This document shows, piece after piece, positions 1-6,510 of a DNA stretch of 8,720 nt. The first letter of the stretch is position 1; every line of letters begins with the position of its first letter. The position numbers were made by a program, and so were the translations under genes. The stretch covers positions 1 through 8,720 of the forward strand of contig JAIYAA010000198.1 in the NCBI GenBank assembly GCA_027489295.1. Reading direction: 5' to 3'. The stretch comes from Sphingomonadales bacterium. Lineage in GTDB: Bacteria; Pseudomonadota; Alphaproteobacteria; Sphingomonadales; Sphingomonadaceae. The notes beneath the pieces are model-generated. The model made no database searches. It was not told where the DNA came from and saw nothing but the letters and a program-made list of their open reading frames with translations.

Positions 1-639
1 GCCGACGCGCGGCTCGCCGGCAGGCACATCCTCGTCACCGCCGGGCCGACGCACGAGCCGATCGATCCGGTGCGCTACATCGCCAACCGCTCCTCGGGAA
101 AGCAGGGCTTCGCGATCGCCGGCGCGCTGGCGGCGCTGGGCGCGCGCGTCACCCTCGTCGCCGGGCCGGTGACGCTGGCGACGCCGCCGGGTGTCACCCG
201 CGTCGACGTGGAGACCGCCCGCGAGATGGCGGCCGCGGTCGATGCCGCGCTCCCCGCCGACGCCGCGGTGATGGTGGCCGCGGTGGCCGACTGGCATGTC
301 GAGGCCGCAGTGCAGAAGCTTAAAAAGGGCGATGCCGCGCCCAGCCTGCATCTGAAGCAGAATCCTGATATTCTCGCCGGACTGGCGCAGGGACCGCGCC
401 GGCCGCAGCTCGTGGTGGGCTTTGCGGCGGAGACCGAACGAGTAATCGAACATGCCGTCGCGAAACGCTTGCGCAAGAACGCCGACTGGATTGTCGCCAA
501 CGACGTTTCGGGCGATGTGATGGGAGGTGAAGCCAATGCCGTCCATCTCGTCACCGCCCAGGGCGTCGAAAGCTGGGAACGCGCGTCGAAGCGCGACGTC
601 GCGCAGCGCCTTGCCGATCGGATCGCCGATGCGCTCTAG
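1..639 (+). CDS. coaBC: CoaBC, C-terminal CoaB domain (phosphopantothenate-cysteine ligase), 5'-truncated
   Basis: This is the C-terminal synthetase half of the bifunctional coenzyme A enzyme. The CoaB domain joins 4'-phosphopantothenate to cysteine using CTP; the missing CoaC domain then decarboxylates the product with FMN. The frame is open from base 1 with no start, so 212 residues of a protein normally near 400 are visible and the flavoprotein half lies upstream of the window. Visible CoaB hallmarks are TAGPTHEPIDPVRYIANRSS at residues 13-32 (the Asn in NRSSGK matches the conserved Asn of this loop), AAVADW at 93-98, the basic KLKK at 106-109, VVGFAAET at 138-145 and ANDVS at 166-170. A GTG at base 70 falls inside the conserved motif and is not the start. 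The stop overlaps the next gene by 11 bp. The assignment is secure; only the extent is limited by the window edge. Confidence 0.96.
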   Translation, partial: ADARLAGRHILVTAGPTHEPIDPVRYIANRSSGKQGFAIAGALAALGARVTLVAGPVTLATPPGVTRVDVETAREMAAAVDAALPADAAVMVAAVADWHVEAAVQKLKKGDAAPSLHLKQNPDILAGLAQGPRRPQLVVGFAAETERVIEHAVAKRLRKNADWIVANDVSGDVMGGEANAVHLVTAQGVESWERASKRDVAQRLADRIADAL

Positions 640-1453
640 GCTGATCCCCTGCCTCGCCGGCCTGGCCCTGCTTGCCGGCTGCACGACGACGTCCGCGACG
701 GCGCCGCAACTGGCCGCCAAGGCCGAGCCGCCGCTGAACCTGCACGCCCGCAATTTCGGCCCTGCCGCCCCGTCGGCCGTCCGCACGCTGGTGGTGGTGC
801 TGCACGGCGACGGAGGTCCAGAGAGCCGCAGCGATCACTATCGCTTCGCCGAAGCGGTCACCCGGAGCATCCCCGACAGCGCCGCGATCGCGCTGCTGCG
901 TCCGGGATATGGCGATTCGGCCGGCAACCGCTCCCCCGGCCAGGTGGGGCTGGGCTTTGGCGACGATTACACCCAGGAGCGGATCGACGCCGTCGCGCAG
1001 TCGATCGGCATGCTGCGCCGCCGCTTCGCCACCGCCCGGCTGATCCTGGTCGGCGATTCCGGCGGCGCCGCGATCGCCGCGGACATTGCGGGGATGCGGC
1101 CCGATCTGCTCGATGCGATGGTGCTGGTCGGCTGCCCGTGCGCGCTGCCCGAATGGCGCAAGGGGATGCTCAAGCAGTCGCATGGCGCCGCCTGGGCAAC
1201 CCCGGTCGCCAGCCTCGATCCGCTCAAGACCGCCGGCGGGGTGATGCCAAGCATGCGCGCCGCGGTGCTGGTCGGCCTGAACGACAAGATCACGCCGCCG
1301 GCGTTGTCGCGCGCCTATGCCGAGGCCCTTGCGCTTCGCGGCATCGCTACCGATCTTCGGATCGTCCCCGGACGGGGACATGATCTGCTCAATGATCCCG
1401 AAGTGTTGGCGGCCACCACCCGGCTGGCGGCGGCACTTCCCACGAAAGGCTGA
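629..1453 (+). CDS. Lipoprotein alpha/beta-hydrolase (serine hydrolase), substrate unknown
   Basis: This is a 274-residue protein of the alpha/beta-hydrolase fold. I chose the ATG at 629, not an upstream in-frame ATG at 527, because it opens directly onto a lipoprotein signal peptide: Arg residues near the N-terminus, a hydrophobic run, then lipobox LAGC with the lipidated Cys at residue 18. The next residue is Thr, not Asp, which by the enterobacterial rule would not retain it in the inner membrane. Fold landmarks are VVVLHGDGG (55-63, strand and oxyanion region), nucleophile elbow GDSGG (142-146, Ser144), a likely acid Asp219 in GLNDKITPP and a likely base His251 in GRGHDLL. The full Ser-Asp-His triad suggests an active esterase, peptidase or thioesterase outside the cytoplasm, but nothing indicates the substrate. 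It overlaps coaBC by 11 bp and ends 2 nt before dut, between two genes that are neighbours in E. coli. Confidence 0.88.
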   Translation: MRSRLIPCLAGLALLAGCTTTSATAPQLAAKAEPPLNLHARNFGPAAPSAVRTLVVVLHGDGGPESRSDHYRFAEAVTRSIPDSAAIALLRPGYGDSAGNRSPGQVGLGFGDDYTQERIDAVAQSIGMLRRRFATARLILVGDSGGAAIAADIAGMRPDLLDAMVLVGCPCALPEWRKGMLKQSHGAAWATPVASLDPLKTAGGVMPSMRAAVLVGLNDKITPPALSRAYAEALALRGIATDLRIVPGRGHDLLNDPEVLAATTRLAAALPTKG

Positions 1454-1455
1454 CC

Positions 1456-1902
1456 TTGCTGCCGCCGATCCGCATCGCGATCCAGCGCCTGCCGCATGGC
1501 GAAAATCTTCCTCTCCCCCGCTACGCCACCGAAGGCGCGGCGGGCATGGACGTTGTCGCCGCCGAGGACCTGATTCTCCCCCCCGGCGCGCGCCACGCCG
1601 TCGCCACCGGCTTCGCGATGGCGATCCCTGCGGGCTATGAGGTGCAGGTGCGCCCGCGCTCGGGTCTGGCGCTCAAGCACGGCATCACCTGCCTCAACAC
1701 GCCGGGCACGGTCGACAGCGATTATCGCGGCGAAATCAAGGTGATACTCGCCAATCTTGGCAGCGAGGACTTCGTCGTCGCCCGCGGCGACCGCATCGCC
1801 CAGCTGGTCCCCGCCCCCGTCCAGCGCGCGGATCTGGACGAAGTGGCGAGCCTCGACGCGACCGCGCGCGGCGCCGGCGGGTTCGGCTCGACTGGGCGAT
1901 GA
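1456..1902 (+). CDS. dut: dUTPase (deoxyuridine 5'-triphosphate nucleotidohydrolase)
   Basis: This is a trimeric-type dUTPase that hydrolyses dUTP to dUMP and pyrophosphate, keeping uracil out of DNA and feeding dTMP synthesis. The 148-residue length is normal for the family. All five signature motifs are present in order: I, AGMDVVAA (29-36); [11 protein letters not shown] (66-74); [16 protein letters not shown] (84-96), where Asp87 aligns with the catalytic Asp90 of the E. coli enzyme and Tyr90 stacks on the uracil side; [11 protein letters not shown] (110-118); V, the glycine-rich [10 protein letters not shown] (139-148), the tail that closes over the phosphates. The start is a TTG, 2 nt after the hydrolase stop and 6 nt after an AAAGG ribosome binding site at 1445-1449; no ATG fits the conserved N-terminus. 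The end shares an ATGA with the next gene. Confidence 0.97.
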   Translation: MLPPIRIAIQRLPHGENLPLPRYATEGAAGMDVVAAEDLILPPGARHAVATGFAMAIPAGYEVQVRPRSGLALKHGITCLNTPGTVDSDYRGEIKVILANLGSEDFVVARGDRIAQLVPAPVQRADLDEVASLDATARGAGGFGSTGR

Positions 1903-2276
1903 TCGCCACCTTCGCCCTCGCCCTCGCCCTGCAGGCGACCCCGCCGCGCATCGACTGGCCGTCGCTCGCGCCGCTGCCCTATCGCGCCGAGCCGCAGATC
2001 ACGCCCGACATGCTCGCCTTCGTCGCCAACGAAGTGACCGCGCGCAAATGCCCGCTGGTGATCGGCCCGGGCCTGACGCTGACCGTCGACGTGGCGGTGC
2101 TGGTCGATGCCCAGGACAATATCCGCACGACCGTGCCGCGCGCGATCCAGTGTGCCTCGATCGAGCAATATGCCGCGGCGATGGTCGCCGGCGCCGCGCG
2201 CGGCAACCTGCTGCCGCGCATGGCCAGCGCCGACCAATGGTACCGCGCGACCGTGACTTTCACCTGGCCGAAATGA
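1899..2276 (+). CDS. Small probably exported protein of unknown function
   Basis: I do not recognise this 125-residue protein. It is supported as a gene by its position: its ATG overlaps the dut stop (ATGA, 1899-1902) and its TGA overlaps the start of the MoeB-like gene (ATGA, 2273-2276). The N-terminus is a short hydrophobic run with LQA near residues 11-13, resembling a minimal signal peptide, though without the usual positive charges. There are two cysteines (51 and 85), which could form a disulfide if the protein is periplasmic. The C-terminal half reads as a strand ([15 protein letters not shown]), then a helix around residues 88-102, then an LLP turn, then a strand ([10 protein letters not shown]). 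That beta-alpha-beta order resembles TonB C-terminal-like domains. The resemblance is inferred from pattern only, and no function should be assigned. Confidence 0.75.
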   Translation: MIATFALALALQATPPRIDWPSLAPLPYRAEPQITPDMLAFVANEVTARKCPLVIGPGLTLTVDVAVLVDAQDNIRTTVPRAIQCASIEQYAAAMVAGAARGNLLPRMASADQWYRATVTFTWPK

Positions 2277-3037
2277 CCCTCTCCGACGAGGAACTGGAGC
2301 GCTACGCCCGCCACATCATCCTGCGCGAAGTAGGCGGCGCGGGACAGGCGAAGCTCAAGGCGGCGCGCGTGCTGGTGGTCGGCGCCGGCGGCATCGGCGC
2401 ACCGGCGATCCAGTATCTCGCCGCCGCCGGCGTGGGCGCGCTGACCATCGTCGACGACGACCGGGTGGACCGCTCCAACCTCCAGCGCCAGGTGCTGTTC
2501 GCCACTGCCGATATCGGCACGGGCAAGGCGGAGACCGCCGCGGCTCGGGTCGCCGCGATCAATCCCAACGTCGCCGTGCGAGTCGAGGCCCGGCGTCTGT
2601 CGGCCGACGACGCCCCCGCGATGATCGCCGGGCACGACGTGGTGCTGGACGGCACCGACAATTTCTCGACCCGCCTCGCCGTCGCGGACGCCGCCCTCGC
2701 GGCGCGCGTGCCGCTCGTTTCCTCGGCCGTGGCCGAGTTCGAGGGCCAGCTCGGCACCTTTCGCGGCTGGGAGGCGGACCGGCCCTGCTATCGCTGTTTC
2801 GTCGGCCACGATCCGGAGCGGGAGGGTGTCAGCTGCTCCGAACAGGGGGTGCTGGGCGCCCTGACCGGCATTCTCGGCAGCCTCGCCGCGCTGGAGGTGA
2901 TCCGCGCGATCACGCCGTTCGGGGACGACACCGCCGGCAAGCTGTTGCTCGTCGACGCCCTTGCCCTGCGCTTCCGCACACTCCAGCTGCCCAAGGACCC
3001 AGGCTGCCCGGCTTGCGGCACGGGAACGCTCCGGTAA
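2273..3037 (+). CDS. moeB: MoeB/ThiF/HesA-family sulfur-carrier adenylyltransferase
   Basis: This E1-like enzyme adenylates the C-terminal glycine of a small ubiquitin-fold sulfur carrier (MoaD for molybdopterin, ThiS for thiamine). It is 254 residues, the usual length for MoeB without a rhodanese extension. Visible elements are the N-terminal helix ELERYARHIILREVGGAGQ, nucleotide-binding GAGGIG (37-42), the acidic DDDRVDRSNLQRQ segment (61-73), Lys85, the Mg/ATP motif DGTDN (126-130), a structural zinc site made of CYRC (172, 175) and CPAC (245, 248), and SCSEQGVLG around Cys188. The zinc cysteines fall almost exactly where they do in E. coli MoeB. The start is fixed by the ATGA overlap with the preceding gene; an upstream extension of the frame runs antiphase through dut and is not real. 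MoeB versus ThiF cannot be decided here, since neither moaD nor thiS is in view. Sphingomonads may use one enzyme for both roles. Confidence 0.93.
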   Translation: MTLSDEELERYARHIILREVGGAGQAKLKAARVLVVGAGGIGAPAIQYLAAAGVGALTIVDDDRVDRSNLQRQVLFATADIGTGKAETAAARVAAINPNVAVRVEARRLSADDAPAMIAGHDVVLDGTDNFSTRLAVADAALAARVPLVSSAVAEFEGQLGTFRGWEADRPCYRCFVGHDPEREGVSCSEQGVLGALTGILGSLAALEVIRAITPFGDDTAGKLLLVDALALRFRTLQLPKDPGCPACGTGTLR

Positions 3038-3043
3038 GGAGCG
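3027..3043 (+). other. Hairpin across the stop of the MoeB-like gene
   Basis: CGCTCC (3027-3032) and GGAGCG (3038-3043) form a perfect 6-bp stem with a 5-nt loop. The 3' side includes the TAA stop of the upstream gene and an AAGGAG sequence. There is no T-tract, so it is not a standard intrinsic terminator. The same stem core with the same loop length recurs at 4129-4145 in front of the next gene but one. It may mark the boundary between the housekeeping operon and the sugar genes, or act as an RNA-processing or translation element; both roles are inferred. Confidence 0.4.
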
Positions 3044-3085
3044 CCGGGCTAGGGAATGCCGCGCCAGCAACCGACAGGAACCATG

Positions 3086-4105
3086 ATGCCCGAACCGACT
3101 GCCCAAGCCCCGCGCGTGCTCGTCACCGGATCGGCCGGCTTCATCGGCTTCCACACCGCCAGCCGCCTGCTTCAGGCAGGCGCGACGGTGCTCGGCATCG
3201 ACAATTTCTCGGATTACTATGACGTCGCGCTCAAGGAAGCGCGCAACGACATGCTGTCGAACCACCCGAGCTTCCGGGTGGCGCGCCTGTCGATCGAGGA
3301 CCAGCCCGCGCTTGCCGCCGCCTGGGCCGAGTTCAAGCCCGACGTCGTAATCCACCTCGCCGCCCAAGCCGGCGTGCGCTTCAGCATCGAGCAGCCGGCC
3401 AGCTATATCGGCGCGAACGTCATCGGCACGTTCAACCTGCTGGAGCTGGCGCGCCACCAGCCGGTACAACACTTCCTCGCCGCCTCGACCAGCTCGGTCT
3501 ACGGTGCCAATACCGACATGCCGTTCGGCGAGACCCAGCGCACCGCCACGCCGATGAGCCTCTACGCCGCCACCAAGGGCGCGACCGAACTGATGGGCCA
3601 CAGCTATGCGCACCTGTTCCGCACGCCGATGACCTTCTTCCGCTTCTTCACGGTCTATGGCCCCTGGGGCCGACCGGACATGGCGCTGTTCAAGTTCACC
3701 CGCGCGATCCTCGCCGGCGAGCCGATCGACGTGTACAACAACGGTGAGATGGTGCGGGACTTCACCTTCATCGACGATCTCGCCGAATCGATCGTGCGCC
3801 TGGTGGATGCCGTCCCCGGCGACGTGCCGGTAGAGAGCGACAGCCTGTCTCCGGCGGCCCCCTTCCGCATCGTCAATATCGGTGCCGGCCGTCCGACCCC
3901 GCTGATGGACTATATCGGCGCGGCGGAGAAGGCGCTGGGCCGCACCGCGACCAAGAACTTCCTGCCGATGCAGGCCGGCGACGTGCCCGCCACCGAAGCC
4001 TCGTCCGACCTGCTCCGCCGCCTGACCGGCTATGCGCCCTCCACCACACCCGAGGAAGGCGTGGCCAAGTTCGTGCGCTGGTATCTGGAGCATTATCAAA
4101 GCTGA
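3086..4105 (+). CDS. NAD-dependent epimerase, UDP-glucuronate 4-epimerase type
   Basis: This is an extended short-chain dehydrogenase/reductase of 339 residues that would invert C4 of a nucleotide sugar by transient oxidation with bound NAD. Visible features are the Rossmann motif GSAGFIG (15-21), IDNFSDYYDVALKEAR (38-53), LAAQAGVRFS (91-100), SSVYG (136-140), the catalytic pair Tyr160-x3-Lys164 (SLYAATK) and FFRFFTVYGPWGRPDMALFK (184-203). The DYYD and GRPDMA-FKF segments are typical of the UDP-glucuronate 4-epimerase (GAE/LpsL/CapI) branch rather than GalE or WbpP. The likely product is UDP-galacturonate, but the next gene looks like a UDP-GlcNAc dehydrogenase, so N-acetylated uronic acids are possible substrates. 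The start at 3086 sits 6 nt after AGGA (3076-3079); 3083 (adjacent ATG) and 3056 are alternatives that leave the fold unchanged. It lies 46 nt before the dehydrogenase on the same strand. Confidence 0.9.
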   Translation: MPEPTAQAPRVLVTGSAGFIGFHTASRLLQAGATVLGIDNFSDYYDVALKEARNDMLSNHPSFRVARLSIEDQPALAAAWAEFKPDVVIHLAAQAGVRFSIEQPASYIGANVIGTFNLLELARHQPVQHFLAASTSSVYGANTDMPFGETQRTATPMSLYAATKGATELMGHSYAHLFRTPMTFFRFFTVYGPWGRPDMALFKFTRAILAGEPIDVYNNGEMVRDFTFIDDLAESIVRLVDAVPGDVPVESDSLSPAAPFRIVNIGAGRPTPLMDYIGAAEKALGRTATKNFLPMQAGDVPATEASSDLLRRLTGYAPSTTPEEGVAKFVRWYLEHYQS

Positions 4106-4124
4106 AACCGGCGCTGGTGCATGA

Positions 4125-4149
4125 GGGCCGCTCCCCAACGGAGCGGACC
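4125..4149 (+). promoter_or_regulatory. Hairpin sequestering the ribosome binding site of the dehydrogenase
   Basis: CCGCTCC (4128-4134) pairs perfectly with GGAGCGG (4140-4146) around the 5-nt loop CCAAC. After one G-A mismatch, two further G-C pairs extend the stem (4125-4126 with 4148-4149). The GGAG at 4140-4143 is the only good Shine-Dalgarno for the ATG at 4152 (8-nt spacing), and it lies wholly in the 3' arm. Folded, the message would hide its own ribosome binding site. No T-tract follows, so termination is unlikely. The base pairing is seen directly; control of translation is inferred. Confidence 0.45.
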
Positions 4150-4151
4150 AC

Positions 4152-5498
4152 ATGACCTTCGAATGGCCGGCGCACGGACTGACGCTGCAAGCCCGGATTG
4201 AAAGCCGAACCGCGACGATCGGCGTGATCGGCATGGGCTATGTCGGCCTGCCCCTCGCGGTGGCGTTCGGCGAGGCGGGGTGCTCGGTCCTCGGCTTCGA
4301 TCTCGATCCGGAAAAGGTCGTCGCGCTCAACCGCGGCGAGAGCTATATCAAGCATATTGCCGGCGACCGCATCGCGCCCCTCGTCACCGAGCAGCGCCTT
4401 GCCGCCACCGCCGATCTCGATCGGCTGGGCGAGGTCGACGTCCTGCTGATCTGCGTGCCGACGCCGCTCACCCGGCATCTCGAACCCGATCTCAAATATG
4501 TCGAGCACACCACCCGCGCGATCGCGCGCACGCTGCGCAAGGGGCAGTTGGTGATCCTCGAATCGACAACCTATCCCGGCACCACCCGCGAGGTGATGCA
4601 GCCGATCCTGGAGGCCGACGGGCTGCAGGCGGGCAAGGACTTCTTCCTCGCCTATTCGCCCGAGCGCGAGGACCCCGGCAACCCGACCTTCTCGACGACC
4701 AAGATCCCGAAGGTCGTCGGGGCCGACGATCCCGCCTCGGCAGGGCTGGCGATGGCGCTCTATCGTCACGTCGTCCCGCAGGCGATCCAGGTCTCTTCGG
4801 CCGCGACCGCGGAAGCGGTGAAGATCACCGAAAACGTGTTCCGCGCGGTCAATATCGCGCTGGTCAACGAGCTGAAGCTGATCTTCACCGCGATGGACAT
4901 CGATGTGTGGGAAGTGATCGACGCGGCAAAGTCCAAGCCGTTCGGCTTCATGCCCTTTTACCCCGGTCCGGGCCTGGGCGGCCACTGCATCCCGATCGAC
5001 CCCTTCTACCTCACCTGGAAGGCGCGCGAGTACAACCAACACACCCGCTTCATCGAGCTGGCCGGCCAGATCAACGCCGACATGCCGCAGCACGTGATCC
5101 GGGTGCTGGCGGACACGCTGGATGCACGGTTCGGCCGGGGGCTGCGCGGCGCGCGCATCCTGGTCTTGGGCGTGGCCTACAAGAAGAACGTCGATGATAT
5201 TCGCGAGAGCCCGTCGCTACGGCTGATGGAGCTGATCGAGGCACGCGGCGCCACCGCGGACTTCCACGATCCCCATGTTGCTCAGATCAACGGCACCCGC
5301 GAACATCCGACGCTCAACTATCGCGAGGGGATTGACTGGGACGTGGCGGCGATCGCCGACTATGACGCGGTGCTGATCGCGACCGATCACGACGCGGTCG
5401 ACTATGCCGCGCTGGCGGCCGCGGCCAGGCTGGTGATCGATACCCGCAACGCCTGCGGCAAGGCAGGCGTCACGGGCGAGAACATCGCGCGGGCCTGA
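4152..5498 (+). CDS. WbpA-like UDP-sugar (probably UDP-GlcNAc) 6-dehydrogenase
   Basis: This is a 448-residue member of the UDP-glucose/GDP-mannose dehydrogenase family, which oxidises the C6 hydroxyl of a nucleotide sugar to a carboxylate with two NAD+. The N-terminal Rossmann domain has IGMGYVGLPLA (26-36) and GFDLD (48-52), followed by SYIKHI (64-69), CVPTPL (101-106), ESTTYPGTT (137-145) and YSPEREDPGN (168-177). The central domain holds AVKITEN (222-228, catalytic-site Lys and Asn). The thioester-forming Cys279 sits in GLGGHCIPIDPFYL (275-288). The C-terminal domain begins near LVLGVAYKKNVDDIRESPS (337-355). The SYIKHI and SPEREDPGN signatures are those of proteins usually annotated as UDP-GlcNAc 6-dehydrogenase (WbpA type), giving UDP-GlcNAcA. 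UDP-glucose as substrate is not excluded. Pairing with the upstream epimerase suggests a two-step route to a galacto-configured acidic sugar. The start is set by GGAG 8 nt upstream. Confidence 0.9.
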   Translation: MTFEWPAHGLTLQARIESRTATIGVIGMGYVGLPLAVAFGEAGCSVLGFDLDPEKVVALNRGESYIKHIAGDRIAPLVTEQRLAATADLDRLGEVDVLLICVPTPLTRHLEPDLKYVEHTTRAIARTLRKGQLVILESTTYPGTTREVMQPILEADGLQAGKDFFLAYSPEREDPGNPTFSTTKIPKVVGADDPASAGLAMALYRHVVPQAIQVSSAATAEAVKITENVFRAVNIALVNELKLIFTAMDIDVWEVIDAAKSKPFGFMPFYPGPGLGGHCIPIDPFYLTWKAREYNQHTRFIELAGQINADMPQHVIRVLADTLDARFGRGLRGARILVLGVAYKKNVDDIRESPSLRLMELIEARGATADFHDPHVAQINGTREHPTLNYREGIDWDVAAIADYDAVLIATDHDAVDYAALAAAARLVIDTRNACGKAGVTGENIARA

Positions 5499-5501
5499 GG
5501 C

Positions 5502-5526
5502 GGCGCGCCGGACTGCCCGGCGCACC
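5502..5526. terminator. GC hairpin between convergent genes, possible bidirectional terminator
   Basis: GCGCCGG (5505-5511) pairs perfectly with CCGGCGC (5517-5523) around a 5-nt loop. One C-A mismatch is followed by two more G-C pairs (5502-5503 with 5525-5526). It lies in the 39-nt gap between the stops of the dehydrogenase (+) and galU (-), where a shared terminator is expected. A second tiny stem, GCCC-GAC-GGGC, follows at 5527-5537. No U-tract is present on either strand, so it is not a canonical intrinsic terminator. Termination is inferred from position. Confidence 0.4.
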
Positions 5527-5537
5527 GCCCGACGGGC

Positions 5538-6407
5538 TCAGCCCAGCGCCTTCTCGGCGAAGGCGCGCACGGCCGGCGCGAGGTCCGGACGCGACAGGGC
5601 GACGGCGAGGTTGGCCTGGATGAAGCCGGCCTTGTCGCCGCAATCGAAACGGGTGCCCTGGAAGGTCACGCCGTGGAACGCCTGGTCGCCGATCATCCGG
5701 CTCATCGCGTCGGTCAGCTGGATCTCACCGCCGGCGCCCTTCCCCTGGTTTTCCAGGATGCGCATCACTTCGGGCTGCAGGATGTAGCGGCCGATCACCG
5801 ACAGGTTGGACGGCGCGGTGCCGGGGGCGGGCTTCTCGACCAGCCCTTTCACCTCGGTGAGGGTGCCGTCCTGCGTACCCGGCGTGATGATGCCGTAGCG
5901 GTGGGTCTGGTCGTCCGGCACGATCTCGGCGCAGATCAGATTGCCGCCCACCTTGTTATAGGCCTCGACCATCTGCTTCAGGCAGCCCGGCTTGCCGAAC
6001 ATGAAATCGTCCGGCAGCAGCACCGCGAACGGCTCGTCGCCGACGATGTCGCGCGCGCACCAAACCGCATGGCCCAGACCCATCGGCTCCTGCTGGCGGA
6101 CATAGGCGATGTTGCCCGGCTTCAGCCGCGTGCCGTCGAGCACTTCGACCGACTTGCCGCGCGCCGCCATCGTCGCTTCCAGCTCATAGGCAATATCGAA
6201 ATGGTCCTCGAGCGCGGACTTGCCGCGGCCGGTGACGAAGATCATCTGTTCGATGCCCGCCTCGACCGCCTCGTCGACCGCGTACTGGATCAGCGGACGA
6301 TCGACGACCGTCAGCATCTCCTTCGGCATCGCCTTGGTGGCGGGCAGGAATCGGGTACCGAGCCCGGCGACCGGAAATACGGCCTTACGCAGCGGCTTTA
6401 TCGTCAT
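5538..6407 (-). CDS. galU: UTP-glucose-1-phosphate uridylyltransferase (UDP-glucose pyrophosphorylase)
   Basis: GalU makes UDP-glucose and pyrophosphate from UTP and glucose-1-phosphate in the cytoplasm, the entry point to UDP-hexoses and their uronic acids. The 289-residue protein has normal bacterial length. Its nucleotidyltransferase signature GLGTRFLPATKAMPKEM lies at 15-31. Others are VTGRGKSALEDHFD (58-71), QEPMGLGHAV (106-115), LPDDF (131-135, with metal/sugar-site Asp133), HRYGII (169-174), VEKP (190-193), GGEIQLTDA (226-234) and CGDKAGFIQAN (256-266, with the conserved Lys259). I chose the ATG whose first base is 6407: it follows an AGGGGGG run (6410-6416 on the complement), and the protein then starts at the usual TIKPLRKAVFPVAG. 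An upstream in-frame ATG at 6470 would add 21 non-family residues. It converges on the dehydrogenase and diverges from wecB, so it has its own promoter. Confidence 0.97.
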   Translation of the reverse strand: MTIKPLRKAVFPVAGLGTRFLPATKAMPKEMLTVVDRPLIQYAVDEAVEAGIEQMIFVTGRGKSALEDHFDIAYELEATMAARGKSVEVLDGTRLKPGNIAYVRQQEPMGLGHAVWCARDIVGDEPFAVLLPDDFMFGKPGCLKQMVEAYNKVGGNLICAEIVPDDQTHRYGIITPGTQDGTLTEVKGLVEKPAPGTAPSNLSVIGRYILQPEVMRILENQGKGAGGEIQLTDAMSRMIGDQAFHGVTFQGTRFDCGDKAGFIQANLAVALSRPDLAPAVRAFAEKALG

Positions 6408-6441
6408 AACCCCCCTCGTGACGTAGAAACTGGTGCAGTGC

Positions 6442-6470
6442 GGCATAGCGATACACGGCACGTGTGGCAA
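6442..6470 (-). promoter_or_regulatory. Possible galU promoter with an embedded dyad
   Basis: On the - strand a TTGCCA (6465-6470; five of six matches to the -35 consensus) lies exactly 17 nt before a weak TATGCC (6442-6447; three of six matches to -10). That would place transcription start roughly 30 nt upstream of galU. Inside the spacer is the inverted repeat ACACG-GCA-CGTGT (6453-6465), which contains the palindrome CACGTG. A repressor bound there would block RNA polymerase. In a GC-rich genome such matches are weak evidence, and the dyad could equally serve the divergent wecB side. Confidence 0.3.
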
Positions 6471-6510
6471 ACGCCCCGATCCGGTAATGGTTCGGTGAGA
6501 GGATCAGGCT

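Noticed and set aside
527..628. N-terminal extension of the lipoprotein hydrolase to ATG 527
   Set aside because: It would overlap coaBC by over 100 bp and push the lipobox Cys to residue 52, too deep for a signal peptide.
1757..2272. Upstream extension of the MoeB-like frame through dut and the small protein
   Set aside because: It reads out of phase across dut, which has all five dUTPase motifs. The MoeB N-terminus starts at the ATGA at 2273.
1979..4234. A 751-codon open frame on the - strand
   Set aside because: It is antisense to four recognisable genes, has the low-complexity Arg/Gly/His-rich composition of a GC-rich shadow frame, and shows no family motif.
3873..5093. A 406-codon open frame on the - strand
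   Set aside because: It is antisense to the epimerase end and the WbpA-like dehydrogenase, with shadow composition and no motifs.
6408..6470. N-terminal extension of galU to ATG 6470
   Set aside because: The added 21 residues are not GalU-like, and the ATG at 6407 has its own purine-rich ribosome binding site.
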